This document shows, one piece after another, positions 33,780 through 42,262 of a stretch of DNA of 64,000 bases. The notes beneath the pieces are model-generated. The model was not told where the DNA came from. It did no database searches and worked only from the letters and a program-made list of their open reading frames with translations. Position 1 is the stretch's first letter, and the number at the start of each line of letters is the position of its first letter. Origin of the DNA: Sphingomonas sp. Leaf208 (lineage in GTDB: Bacteria > Pseudomonadota > Alphaproteobacteria > Sphingomonadales > Sphingomonadaceae); assembly GCF_001421415.1 (NCBI RefSeq), contig NZ_LMKH01000012.1, positions 62,001-126,000 of the forward strand. Reading direction: 5' to 3'. Both the position numbers and the translations under genes were made by a program.

Positions 33780-34520
33780 ATGAAGGCCATCATCCTTGCT
33801 GCCGGCCACGGGTCACGGCTGCTGCCGTTGACGCTGACGACGCCGAAATGCCTCGTGCAGGTCGGTGGCCGCGCGATCCTGGATCATCAGCTCGACGCGG
33901 TGGCGGAGGCCGGGTTCGAGGGCGCGGTGATCGTCGGCGGGTACCGGATCGAGCAGGTCGCGGCGCATCTGGCGGCGCGCGAAGGCGGCGTACCCACCGA
34001 ACTCGTGTTCAACCCGTTCTGGGCGATCGCCAACAGCATCGGTAGCGTGTGGGCATCGCGCGGATTTCTCGACGAGCCGTTTGCATTGATGAACGGCGAC
34101 ACGCTGTTCGATGCGGCTATCTTGCGCGCGGCGCTTGCCGATGACGAATCCGGCGTGAAGCTGGTCATCGAGGCGCTGGTGACGCCGGGGCTCGACGACA
34201 TGCTGGTCGAGGCGGACGGCGACGCTGTCGTCGCGGTCGGCAAGCACCTGGTCGGGCATCAGGCCACCGATCGATCGCTCGGCCTGATCGTCTCGACCGG
34301 CGGCGATGCCTATGCCGAGGCGTTGCGCGCGGTGATCGGCGAGGAGGACGGCATCCACGCCTATCATCACGCGGTCGTCCGCCGCGTCGCGGAGACCGTC
34401 GGCGTCCGCGCGGTGCGGATCGCAGGGAATGTCCGCTGGCAGGAGATCGACCGCCCGGAGGACATCGCGCTGTGGCAGCACGACCATGACGCGCCTACGG
34501 ACGGCGCTTCGGGGTCATGA
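33780..34520 (+). CDS. LicC-like sugar/alcohol-phosphate nucleotidyltransferase
   Basis: A 246-residue nucleotidyltransferase. N-terminal signature MKAIILAAGHGSRLLPLTLT with PKCLVQVGGRAILDHQLDAV is that of LicC (phosphocholine cytidylyltransferase), inositol-phosphate cytidylyltransferase and sugar-phosphate relatives. NPFWAIANSIGSVW and LMNGDTLFD follow the LicC arrangement, and EIDRPEDIALWQ ends the domain. It probably makes a CDP- or NDP-activated alcohol or sugar. Overlaps the TagF-like gene by ATGA, and a CDP-alcohol phosphotransferase follows. ATG 33780 is chosen; the longer in-frame extension lies antisense to the MscS gene and has no family match. Confidence 0.85.
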   Translation: MKAIILAAGHGSRLLPLTLTTPKCLVQVGGRAILDHQLDAVAEAGFEGAVIVGGYRIEQVAAHLAAREGGVPTELVFNPFWAIANSIGSVWASRGFLDEPFALMNGDTLFDAAILRAALADDESGVKLVIEALVTPGLDDMLVEADGDAVVAVGKHLVGHQATDRSLGLIVSTGGDAYAEALRAVIGEEDGIHAYHHAVVRRVAETVGVRAVRIAGNVRWQEIDRPEDIALWQHDHDAPTDGASGS

Positions 34521-35629
34521 CGCGGAAGGTCGCGTTCCTGTTTCTCGGCGAGACGCTGCTGATCCCGCATCTGTATCCGATCGTCGAGGCGCTCGCTGCG
34601 AAGTCGGACGTGCCGATCGAGCTTTGGGTGAGCACGTCGGTGCACGAGACGTTGCTGACGCGGTGGACGGCACCCTTTCCTAGTGTCCGGATCCGGCGAG
34701 CACCTGGGTTTCGCGCGGTTGCCGACGATGAGACCGGCCGTAATCCGGTGCTGCCAGCGAAGATGCCGATGCTGCTGCGGCTGCTGCCGTATCTGCGCGG
34801 CGCGGCGGTCGTCGTGTGTGCCGAGCAGACGAGCCTGTGGCTGCCGCGGCTGTTCCCGATGCGCGCCAAGTTCGTGAAGACCTCGCACGGCGTCGGTTCG
34901 ATGAGCGCGCGCGACGATCCGCGGCGGCGGGCGGCGGCGTTGACTCTGGTGCCGAGCGAGTTGGAGCGGCGGACCTATCTCGACCGCGGGTTTGCGCCCG
35001 AGAAGTTCGTCGCGACGGGCTATGTGAAGGCCGACTTCACGCACCGGACGCACGCCGCGCCGCCGTTCGCGGATACGCGGCCGGTCGTCCTGTATACGCC
35101 GCATTGGCAGCAGCATCGCTCGTCGTGGTGGCGCTGGGGGGCGGAGGTGGTGCGGCGGATCGTCGCGGACGGGCGCTACAATCTGATTTTCGCGCCGCAC
35201 CAGCGACTGGTCGAGCGCGCGCCCGAGGTCGCCGATCTGATGCGCGAGATTGGTGACCTAGCGCATGTGCACTGCGACATCGACGGGTTCGCGATGGTCG
35301 ATGGCAGCTATACCGGCGTGGCGGACGTGTATCTGGGCGATACGTCGAGCCAGGTGATCGAGTTTCTCATGCGGCCGCGGCCTTGCGTGTTTCTCAATGC
35401 CGGGGGCGTCGCGTGGGAGGGTGATCCGAATTACGCGATGTGGGCTTGTGGGGAGGTTGTTGGCGACGTTGCGGATGTGGTGGCGGCGGTGGATCGGTCG
35501 GCGTTGAGGCATGCGGGGTTTGTGACGGTTCAGGCGGAGTTTGCCGCAAGGTCGCTGGGGGCGGTCGAGGGTGGCGCGGTGAGATCTGCGGAAGAAGTCC
35601 TTCGGCTACTGGAAGCCCCGTCGTTCTAG
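34517..35629 (+). CDS. CDP-glycerol glycerophosphotransferase-like protein (TagB/TagF type)
   Basis: A 370-residue GT-B-like protein resembling the TagB/TagF family that transfers glycerol-phosphate or ribitol-phosphate units. Seen: FVKTSHGVGSMSARDD at the middle acceptor loop, VVLYTPHWQQHRSSWWRWGA at the start of the C-terminal domain, LIFAPHQRL, and DVYLGDTSSQVIEFLMRPRP matching the family D-x-S-S donor motif. No membrane helix; likely peripheral. Translationally coupled to the nucleotidyltransferase, implying that it uses that enzyme's product as donor. True donor and acceptor unknown; a plain glycosyltransferase is the main alternative. Confidence 0.7.
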   Translation: MTRKVAFLFLGETLLIPHLYPIVEALAAKSDVPIELWVSTSVHETLLTRWTAPFPSVRIRRAPGFRAVADDETGRNPVLPAKMPMLLRLLPYLRGAAVVVCAEQTSLWLPRLFPMRAKFVKTSHGVGSMSARDDPRRRAAALTLVPSELERRTYLDRGFAPEKFVATGYVKADFTHRTHAAPPFADTRPVVLYTPHWQQHRSSWWRWGAEVVRRIVADGRYNLIFAPHQRLVERAPEVADLMREIGDLAHVHCDIDGFAMVDGSYTGVADVYLGDTSSQVIEFLMRPRPCVFLNAGGVAWEGDPNYAMWACGEVVGDVADVVAAVDRSALRHAGFVTVQAEFAARSLGAVEGGAVRSAEEVLRLLEAPSF

Positions 35630-35637
35630 TATGCAGC

Positions 35638-35717
35638 TGTTCCCCCGCGGAGGCGGGGGTCCAGGGTACCAACCGCAGCGCTGCTTGATCCTGGGCCCCC
35701 GCCTTCGCGGGGGAACT
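35638..35717. repeat. Family B variant with enlarged loop
   Basis: Arms GCTGTTCCCCCGCGGAGGCG and CCCCGCCTTCGCGGGGGAAC enclose GCAGCGCTGCTTGATCCTGG, the same loop as at 28349-28431. Confidence 0.85.
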
Positions 35718-35780
35718 AGATACGATCGACAACCGTGAGCCCCCCTCGCTTTCACGACCAGATCGGGTAACGGGTGCGGC

Positions 35781-36905
35781 ATGGTAGATTCGACAGCCCC
35801 TACGCCAGCGCTCCGGACCGTCCGGGCGAACGACACGCTGCTCTGGGGCATGACCAATGCCGAGCGGATCCGGCGGATCGGCGTCGCGCAGGGTCTGGCC
35901 ACCGACGGCGATGGCGACACCGGCCCGGTGATCCTCGCCAACCTCGCCTACGCGTTCGACCCGATGTGGATCGCGTATCTGAAGACCCGGCCCGGCACCG
36001 TCGTGACGCGTACCGGCGTGCCCGTGCTCGCGCATGTCCGGGATGCCGACGAGCGTGCGCGGATGATCGCGGCGATGCTCGGCGAGGCGCCGCTGGTGAC
36101 CGGGCTGACGGTGATCGCCGCCGAGGCCGAGGAAGGCATCTTCAACGAGGCGTTGCGCAAGCGCGAACGCCCGTTCGCCGAACTGCTGACCCCCGCCGCG
36201 GTGCCGGCGATCGAGCGCGCGAGCTATGTCGGCGCGTATAAGGGCGTCACCGATCTGCTGACCAAGTATCTGTGGCCGGAATGGGCGCTGGCGATCACGC
36301 GGGTTTGCGCGCGCGCCGGGATTACGCCCAACCAGGTGACCGCGCTCGGCTCGGTGCTGTGTATCGTTGCGACGGTGGCGTTCTGGTATGGCTGGTTCTG
36401 GACCGGGCTCGCGACCGGGCTCGTGTTCATGGTGCTCGATACCGTCGACGGGAAGCTGGCGCGATGCACGATCACCTCGTCGAAGCTCGGCAATGCGTGG
36501 GATCACGGGGTCGACCTGGTGCATCCGCCGTTCTGGTGGTGGGCCTGGGCGGCGGGGTGCGCGCCGTACGGGCGACCGCTGGAGGACGGCGTGTTCTGGG
36601 CGGTGATCGGGACGATGCTGTTCGGCTATGTCGCGCAGCGGCTGATCGAGGGCGCGTTCATCGTCCGGTTCGGGATGCACATCCATGTTTGGGAGCGGTT
36701 CGACAGCTGGTTCCGGCTGATTACCGCGCGGCGCAATCCGAACATGGTGATTTTGTTTGCGGGGTTGCTGGTGACGCGGCCGGACTGGGGGATCATTGGG
36801 GTCGCCGCGTGGACCGCCATCTCGCTGGTGGTGCATCTGGTAAGGCTGGTGCAGGCGATGGTGCGCAAGGCCAAGGGTGAGGTGTTGGTGAGTTGGCTGG
36901 CTTGA
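35781..36905 (+). CDS. CDP-alcohol phosphotransferase with degenerate N-terminal domain (DIPPS-like layout)
   Basis: A 374-residue integral membrane enzyme. The family signature D-x2-D-G-x2-A-R-x8-G-x3-D-x3-D is exact: Asp220, Asp223, Gly224, Ala227-Arg228, Gly237, Asp241 and Asp245. The lead-in TDLLTKYLWPEW ... GITPNQVTALGSVL resembles the joint between the cytidylyltransferase and phosphotransferase domains of bifunctional inositol-phosphate enzymes (IPCT-DIPPS). The first 145 residues have no nucleotidyltransferase motif and look degenerate or repurposed. It likely transfers a phospho-alcohol from a CDP-activated donor within the membrane. About four to five helices follow the motif. Confidence 0.82.
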   Translation: MVDSTAPTPALRTVRANDTLLWGMTNAERIRRIGVAQGLATDGDGDTGPVILANLAYAFDPMWIAYLKTRPGTVVTRTGVPVLAHVRDADERARMIAAMLGEAPLVTGLTVIAAEAEEGIFNEALRKRERPFAELLTPAAVPAIERASYVGAYKGVTDLLTKYLWPEWALAITRVCARAGITPNQVTALGSVLCIVATVAFWYGWFWTGLATGLVFMVLDTVDGKLARCTITSSKLGNAWDHGVDLVHPPFWWWAWAAGCAPYGRPLEDGVFWAVIGTMLFGYVAQRLIEGAFIVRFGMHIHVWERFDSWFRLITARRNPNMVILFAGLLVTRPDWGIIGVAAWTAISLVVHLVRLVQAMVRKAKGEVLVSWLA

Positions 36906-36947
36906 GGGCTTCGCGGGGTCGCATACCTACTAACGCCAACTTCCCTT

Positions 36948-37105
36948 CCTTCCGTTCGTCCTGAGTAGCCATCGAGTAGCTGCTCTTGCAGCGTATCGAG
37001 AGGGCGTATCGAAGGACAGGTTGGCGCGCGGAACCCATGCTTCGATACGCGCCCTCGATACGCTTCTACGAAGCTACTCGGTCGCTACTCAGCACGAACG
37101 GAAAA
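36948..37105. repeat. Family F repeat, extended copy
   Basis: CTTCCGTTCGTCCTGAGTAG ... GGCGTATCGAAGGACAGG faces GCTTCGATACGCGCC ... GCTACTCAGCACGAACGG, with extra copies of TCGAGTAG. Longer than the copy at 3060-3165. It separates the convergent phosphotransferase and asparagine synthase genes. Confidence 0.78.
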
Positions 37106-37141
37106 GGGGGGGGACGGCAGCTTGGCAGCGCGAGAATTAAG

Positions 37142-39040
37142 TTATTCTGCGCGCAAAGGCTTAGGCCGCCCGATCCACCACAGGCAGAAGATCGCCAGCG
37201 CGTACAGGAAGCGGCTGTGGTCGCGCTTGCCCGCGCGGTGATCGGCGAACACCTTGTCGACCGCGCCAGCGCGCCAGATGCCTTGCTCGCGGACGCCGCT
37301 GTCGCGCCAGAGCTGCTCCGCATACGCACCGAAATCGCCGGCGAACCACGCGGCAAGCGGCATCTGGAAGCCTTGTTTACGTCGATCGAGGATCCCTTCC
37401 GGCAACCACGGCGCGATCGCCTGGCGGATGACGTATTTGCCGATTTTGCCGTGCAGCTTCACGTCGGCGGGCATCGACAGCGCGAGGTCGACCATCCCCT
37501 GCCCGAGCATCGGGACGCGCACCTCCAAGGAATGCGCCATGCTCGCGCGGTCGACCTTGGTGAGCATCGCGCCGGGAAGGTTGAGCGCGAGGTCGGCGAG
37601 ACCGAACTGCTCGAGCGTGTCGGTCGAGATCGCGTCGGGATCGGGGAAATATTCCGCGACCAGTGCGGCGATCCCGCCTTCTTCCTCGGCGATGAACTCG
37701 GCGGAGAATATCTCGCGGCGGAAGGCTTCGTTGGTGATCTGCGTCTTGGCGAAGAACCGTGCGATGCCGTTCGGGAGTGCAGCGCTGCCGGTGGTTTTCC
37801 GCCAGCGCTGCAACACGGCGTTTGCATGCCGCGAGGGCAAGGTCGGCACCGCGTCGAGCGCCCGCGCCAGGCGACGCAGCGGCGCCGGCAACAACCCGAT
37901 CCGGCGTTCGGTCGCGTGGCGCTTGTAGCCGAAGAACAGCTCGTCGCCGCCATCGCCCGACAGCGCGACCTTCACCTCCTGCGCGGCGATCTGGCTGACG
38001 TACCAGGTCGGCACCGCGGACGGATCGGCGAACGGTTCGTCGTAGCAAGGCTGGACCTCGGGCAGCATCGCCTGCGCATCCGCCAACTCCAGCGTGCGCG
38101 TGACGTGGTGGCAGCCGAGATGCCGCGCGATCGCCTCGGCATGCGGCGATTCGTCGAAGCGCGGGTCGGGGAAGCCGATCGTGAAGGTGCGCACGGGTCG
38201 ATCCGACACCTGCGCCATCGCCGCAACCACCGCGGACGAATCGACACCGCCTGAGAGGAACGCGCCGACATCGACATCCGCGACCATCTGCTTGCCGATC
38301 GTGTCGAGCCATTCGTCGCGGAAGCGCTCGATCCACGCAGCCTCGGGCCGGGGTTCAGAGGGATGATAGGCGGGAGTCCAATAGGCACGCATCGTCGGCG
38401 TGCCGCTCGCCTCGACGGTCATCACGTGGCCCGGCGGCAGCGTGCGGACCTGCGCGTAGATCGAGCGCGGGGTGCGGACATGGCCGAAGCTGAAATAATC
38501 GTGGAGCGCGCGACGATCGACGTCGAACGCCATGCCCGGCAGCAACGTCAGCGTCTTCAGCTCGGAGCCGAACGCGAACCCTGCGGCCTGGTCGGTGTAG
38601 TAAAGCGGCTTGATCCCGATCGGGTCGCGCGCCAGCGTGAGGCGGCGGGCGTGCGTATCCCACACCGCGACCGCGAACATGCCGTCGAGCCTTGCCCAGA
38701 CGTCGTCGCCCCAGCGTTCGTAGCCGGCTAGGATCACCTCGGTATCGCCCGCGCTCTCGAACACGCGGCCGAGCGCCTGCAGCTCGCGCCGCAATTCGCG
38801 GAAATTGTAGATCTCGCCGTTAAAGACGAGCGCATAGCGGTGGTCGGGCGAATGGAACGGCTGGTGGCCGCCCTCGATGTCGATGATGCTGAGCCGGCGC
38901 ATCCCGAAGCCGAAATCGCCATCGGTCATCACGCCCTGGTCGTCGGGTCCGCGGTGCAGGATCGTGTCGCACTGCGCCGTAACGAGGCGGGGCGAGACGA
39001 CACCGCCACCTCGTGCGTAAAGGCCGGCAATTCCGCAGAT
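37142..39040 (-). CDS. asnB: Asparagine synthase (glutamine-hydrolysing), class-II amidotransferase
   Basis: About 632 residues when begun at the catalytic Cys. Class-II glutaminase domain: CGIAGLYARGG, HRGPDDQG, RRLSIIDIEGGHQPF, FNGEIYNF and GDTEVILAGYERWG. ATP-pyrophosphatase domain: FLSGGVDSSAV and ALSGDGGDELFFGYKRH. The length fits the group linked to exopolysaccharide or exosortase clusters as well as true AsnB. The nucleophile Cys must be N-terminal, but its preceding codon is ATC (39038-39040), with GAGGGA nine bases upstream. Canonical in-frame starts occur only at GTG 39070 or GTG 39115 and would leave an N-terminal extension. I place the start at ATC as the functional choice. It is on the opposite strand to its neighbours. 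Confidence 0.88.
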   Translation of the reverse strand: MCGIAGLYARGGGVVSPRLVTAQCDTILHRGPDDQGVMTDGDFGFGMRRLSIIDIEGGHQPFHSPDHRYALVFNGEIYNFRELRRELQALGRVFESAGDTEVILAGYERWGDDVWARLDGMFAVAVWDTHARRLTLARDPIGIKPLYYTDQAAGFAFGSELKTLTLLPGMAFDVDRRALHDYFSFGHVRTPRSIYAQVRTLPPGHVMTVEASGTPTMRAYWTPAYHPSEPRPEAAWIERFRDEWLDTIGKQMVADVDVGAFLSGGVDSSAVVAAMAQVSDRPVRTFTIGFPDPRFDESPHAEAIARHLGCHHVTRTLELADAQAMLPEVQPCYDEPFADPSAVPTWYVSQIAAQEVKVALSGDGGDELFFGYKRHATERRIGLLPAPLRRLARALDAVPTLPSRHANAVLQRWRKTTGSAALPNGIARFFAKTQITNEAFRREIFSAEFIAEEEGGIAALVAEYFPDPDAISTDTLEQFGLADLALNLPGAMLTKVDRASMAHSLEVRVPMLGQGMVDLALSMPADVKLHGKIGKYVIRQAIAPWLPEGILDRRKQGFQMPLAAWFAGDFGAYAEQLWRDSGVREQGIWRAGAVDKVFADHRAGKRDHSRFLYALAIFCLWWIGRPKPLRAE

Positions 39041-39184
39041 GACGAACGATCCCTCGCATGACGGCAGCACCGCCGCCCGATCGCGCGGTCTAGGAGCCGA
39101 CCGCCGCTTTGTCACCTCCGGGCCACCCTAGTACCGCCGGGCATCTTGCCGCCCTCGCCATCGCGCTCTAGGGGCCGGTCGCAG

Positions 39185-40537
39185 ATGGTTCAGGACCCCG
39201 CGCCCATTCCGGTTACCACCGGCTCGACCGGGATTTTCCGGGCGGCGGCGCGCAACCTCGGCTGGCTGCTCGCCAGTCGCAGCGTGCTGGCGATCCTGTC
39301 GCTGTTCTATCTCGGGTTCGCGACGCGCACGCTGGGCGTGGTCGATTTCGGCCGGTTCGCGCTGATCTCGGGGGCCGCGCAGGCGCTGGCCACCTTCGTC
39401 GGCTTCCAGACGTGGCAGATCATCGTCCAGTACGGTGTCGAGCTGATCCAGCACGGCGACACGCCCAGGCTCGCGCGGCTGCTCCGGCTGTCGGCGATCC
39501 TCGACATGTGCAGCGCGCTGGTCGGCGCCGCGCTGACCGTGGCGATCCTGTTCGCGTGGAGCGACGGGTTCGGCATTCCGCCCGACCTGATGCGCGACAC
39601 GCTGATGTTCGCGGTAGTGCAGCTGATCACGATCCGCTCCACCCCGCTGGGCATCCTGCGACTACGCGACAAATTCTCGTTGTCGGCGGTGGCGGACAGC
39701 ATGACGCCGATCATGCGCTTCGTCGGCGCGGGCGCGGCGATGATCTTCGAACCGACGATCCGTGGCTTCATGCTCGCCTGGGCGGTCGCCGAGATCGTTA
39801 CCGCCGCGACCTATTGGATCATGGTCGCGAAAAGTGGCGACCTGCGCCTGCTCGCGAGCGGCCGGGGCAGCTGGCAGCAGGTACGCGATGAAAATCCCGG
39901 CATCGTCCGCTTCTCGCTGAGCACCAACGCGAGTGCGACATTGGGCCTGTCGAGCAAGCAGATCCCGCTGCTGCTGGTCGGTGCGTCGATCGGCCCGGCG
40001 GCGGCGGGGGCGTTCCGGCTGGCGACTCAGTTGGCGCAGGCGCTGGCGAAACTGTCGCAGATGCTGTCGCGCGCTGCCTTCCCCGAGATCGTCCGCGCGG
40101 TGCGCACCGCCGAGCCGTCGCGCCTGCGCCGCATCCTGATCCGGACGATGCTGGCGAGCACCGCCGCCGCGCTCGTCATCCTCGCCATCGTCGCGCTGGT
40201 CGGCGAACCGATCCTGAAGGTCGTCGGCGGCAAGTCGTTCGTCGGCGCGTATCCGGTGCTGTTGTGGCTCGCCGCCGCAGGGTGCTTCGACCTCGCCACC
40301 GTCAGCCTCGACACGGTGATGACCGCACTGCACCGCGCCGGCACGGTGTTCGCGATTCGCGCGGTCGGGGTGCTGTTGCTGTTCGTCACCGCCTTCGCGC
40401 TGATGCCGACCTATGATTCGACCGGAGTCGCAGCCGCGGTCGCGGTCGGTTCGGTCGCGGTGGCGATCCTGCTCGGGTTCGCCGCCGCGCGGATGACGCG
40501 TACGCCCTCCGAGCCGCAGGCGATCGACGGAGCGTAG
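39185..40537 (+). CDS. Polysaccharide/lipid flippase (Wzx/MATE-like, MVF superfamily)
   Basis: A 450-residue integral membrane protein with about 12 hydrophobic segments. It starts NLGWLLASRSVLAILSLFYL and TRTLGVVDFGRFALISGAAQ, the usual N terminus of RfbX/Wzx-type exporters, and has SKQIPLLLVGASIGPAAAGAF at the start of the second half. Likely moves a lipid-linked saccharide or head-group-modified lipid across the inner membrane. No polymerase (Wzy) or undecaprenyl-phosphate glycosyltransferase is seen nearby, so the substrate may instead be the product of the neighbouring lipid genes. ATG 39185 chosen; ATG 39146 is possible. Divergent from asnB. Confidence 0.85.
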   Translation: MVQDPAPIPVTTGSTGIFRAAARNLGWLLASRSVLAILSLFYLGFATRTLGVVDFGRFALISGAAQALATFVGFQTWQIIVQYGVELIQHGDTPRLARLLRLSAILDMCSALVGAALTVAILFAWSDGFGIPPDLMRDTLMFAVVQLITIRSTPLGILRLRDKFSLSAVADSMTPIMRFVGAGAAMIFEPTIRGFMLAWAVAEIVTAATYWIMVAKSGDLRLLASGRGSWQQVRDENPGIVRFSLSTNASATLGLSSKQIPLLLVGASIGPAAAGAFRLATQLAQALAKLSQMLSRAAFPEIVRAVRTAEPSRLRRILIRTMLASTAAALVILAIVALVGEPILKVVGGKSFVGAYPVLLWLAAAGCFDLATVSLDTVMTALHRAGTVFAIRAVGVLLLFVTAFALMPTYDSTGVAAAVAVGSVAVAILLGFAAARMTRTPSEPQAIDGA

Positions 40538-40623
40538 CGCGCGAACGACGAACGCCCCGTTCGCGTCGCAAATGTCATCTGTGCGCCGCGCTCCGGCCAT
40601 CTTTTCCGCGCTTAAGTCCTGTC

Positions 40624-41085
40624 ATGAAGACTGTGGTTTCCCTTAGCCTGGGCGCGGCGGCGCTGCTGATGCCCGTCTCGGCGCAGGCTGCCGAGGCGTG
40701 TGAGGGCACGCCCGGCGGCGGCAACGCCAAGCTGATCGTCGAGGCGACGGCGATGCACAACGCCGTCGGCGAGGTCGCATTCACCGTCTATCCCGATGAC
40801 AAGAAACGGTTTTTGGCGAAGGGCGGCAAGCTGGTGCGGGCGCGCGTGGCGGCAAGCAGCCCGCGCGCGTGCTTCTGGCTGAAGCCCGGCCACTATGCAG
40901 TCGCACAATATCACGACGAGAATAGCGACCATGATTTCAACCGGACGCTGTTCGCGCCGAAAGAGGGATTCGGCTTTTCCAACGATGCGCCGACCTCGAT
41001 CGGGCTGCCGTCGTTCGATGCGGCACGCACGGCCTTGGCCCCATCCGGGACCGTCGTGCGTATGAAAATGCGGTATCGCCGGTGA
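40624..41085 (+). CDS. DUF2141 family secreted protein
   Basis: A 153-residue protein with a clear Sec signal peptide (MKTVVSLSLGAAALLMPVSAQAAEA, cleavage near Ala-Gln-Ala). The mature part has the DUF2141 pattern: VEVTA-like strands, GEVAFTVYPDDKKRF, LKPGHYAVAQYHDENSDHDF and FAPKEGFGFSNDA. Two Cys (C26 and C82 region) could pair. The family is a periplasmic or secreted beta-sandwich of unknown role. It precedes the lipid kinase operon by 85 bp; that gap contains the palindrome ACAAATTTGT (41128-41137). Confidence 0.85.
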   Translation: MKTVVSLSLGAAALLMPVSAQAAEACEGTPGGGNAKLIVEATAMHNAVGEVAFTVYPDDKKRFLAKGGKLVRARVAASSPRACFWLKPGHYAVAQYHDENSDHDFNRTLFAPKEGFGFSNDAPTSIGLPSFDAARTALAPSGTVVRMKMRYRR

Positions 41086-41170
41086 TCCCAAATCCGCTGG
41101 TTGCAGCGGAACGGAAATCTTCCTGACACAAATTTGTAGCGGTTATGTACCGCGACGGGTATCTTATATC

Positions 41171-42262
41171 GTGGCCGATGCTGTTTCGAACTTCCATGCC
41201 TTTGGCGGGCACCCTCTTTCGCCACCGGCGCCGCCGGCGTGGCTGCCCGAAGGCATGTTCGATCCGTCGGCATCCGAGCGGTACGGCGTGAGCCCGCGCG
41301 ACGCGGCGGCGAAGATCCGTACCGGCATCATCTGCAACCCGAAAAGCCACCGCAACCGCAGCAGCGTCGAGGCGACCAAGCCGTTCCTGTCGGGCACCGT
41401 GCTGGCCGTGACCCCGCGCACGCAGGCCGAACTCGCTGAGGTGCTGACCGATTTCGCGCGCCACGGCATCGAGTTGCTGGTGATCGACGGCGGCGACGGC
41501 ACGATCCGCGACGTGATGACCGCTGCTGCGCGCGTTTGGACCGGTGCCGCGCCGCGCGTGGCGATCGTGCCGTCGGGCAAGACCAACGCGCTCGCGCTCG
41601 ATCTCGGCATCCCCGATAGCTGGACGCTCGACCAGGCGCTGACCGCCGCGCGCGCCGGCAACGTCAAGATCCGCAGCCCGATCGAGGTCGTCCGCAAGGA
41701 TACCGGTGCGCGTCTGCACGGCTTCCTGCTGGGTGCGGGCGCGTTCGTCGACGCGACCGCGCTGGCGCAGCGCACCCACCGCGCCGGCGCCTTCAACGGC
41801 GTCGCGGTCGGTCTCGCGCTGTGCTGGGCGATCCTCCAGACGCTGTTCGGGGGCGCGAACAGTTCGTGGCGCGCGGGCAACCGGATGCGGATCCGATTCG
41901 AATCGCGCGGCGACGAAGGCGTTCATGCCGCGGGCAGGAACACGGACAGCGATCGCGCCCGCTACATCCTTCTCGCCTCGACGCTGAAGCGGATGCCGAT
42001 CGGGATACGACCGTTCGGCGTGCCCCGCGCTGGACTGAAGACCTTGCTGGTCGATGCGCCGCCGCGCTGGTTGGCCGCCGCGACGCCGCTGATCGTTGCC
42101 GGTTCGCCGGCCGCGTGGCTCGATCGCGCAGGGTATCACCGGATCGATTCGCCAAGCTTCGACCTGTCGATGGACTCGGGCTTCATCCTCGACGGCGAGG
42201 TCTATCCGGGCGGCGACCTGACCATCCGCGAGGCACGCGCGCTGCGTTTCGTCGTCCCGTGA
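41171..42262 (+). CDS. DAGK-catalytic-domain lipid kinase
   Basis: A 363-residue kinase of the diacylglycerol/sphingosine/ceramide kinase superfamily. The core starts at RTGIICNPKSHRN (about residue 50), with nucleotide loop IDGGDGTIRDV (105-115) and VAIVPSGKTNALALDLGIP (130-148); the C-terminal half has MDSGFILDGEVYPGGDL. The first 48 residues form an unusual Pro-rich extension. Begins at GTG with a poor ribosome-binding site (ATG 41254 is an alternative). Overlaps the Tam41-like gene as GTGA. Expected product: a phosphorylated lipid such as phosphatidate or ceramide-1-phosphate. Confidence 0.87.
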   Translation: MADAVSNFHAFGGHPLSPPAPPAWLPEGMFDPSASERYGVSPRDAAAKIRTGIICNPKSHRNRSSVEATKPFLSGTVLAVTPRTQAELAEVLTDFARHGIELLVIDGGDGTIRDVMTAAARVWTGAAPRVAIVPSGKTNALALDLGIPDSWTLDQALTAARAGNVKIRSPIEVVRKDTGARLHGFLLGAGAFVDATALAQRTHRAGAFNGVAVGLALCWAILQTLFGGANSSWRAGNRMRIRFESRGDEGVHAAGRNTDSDRARYILLASTLKRMPIGIRPFGVPRAGLKTLLVDAPPRWLAAATPLIVAGSPAAWLDRAGYHRIDSPSFDLSMDSGFILDGEVYPGGDLTIREARALRFVVP

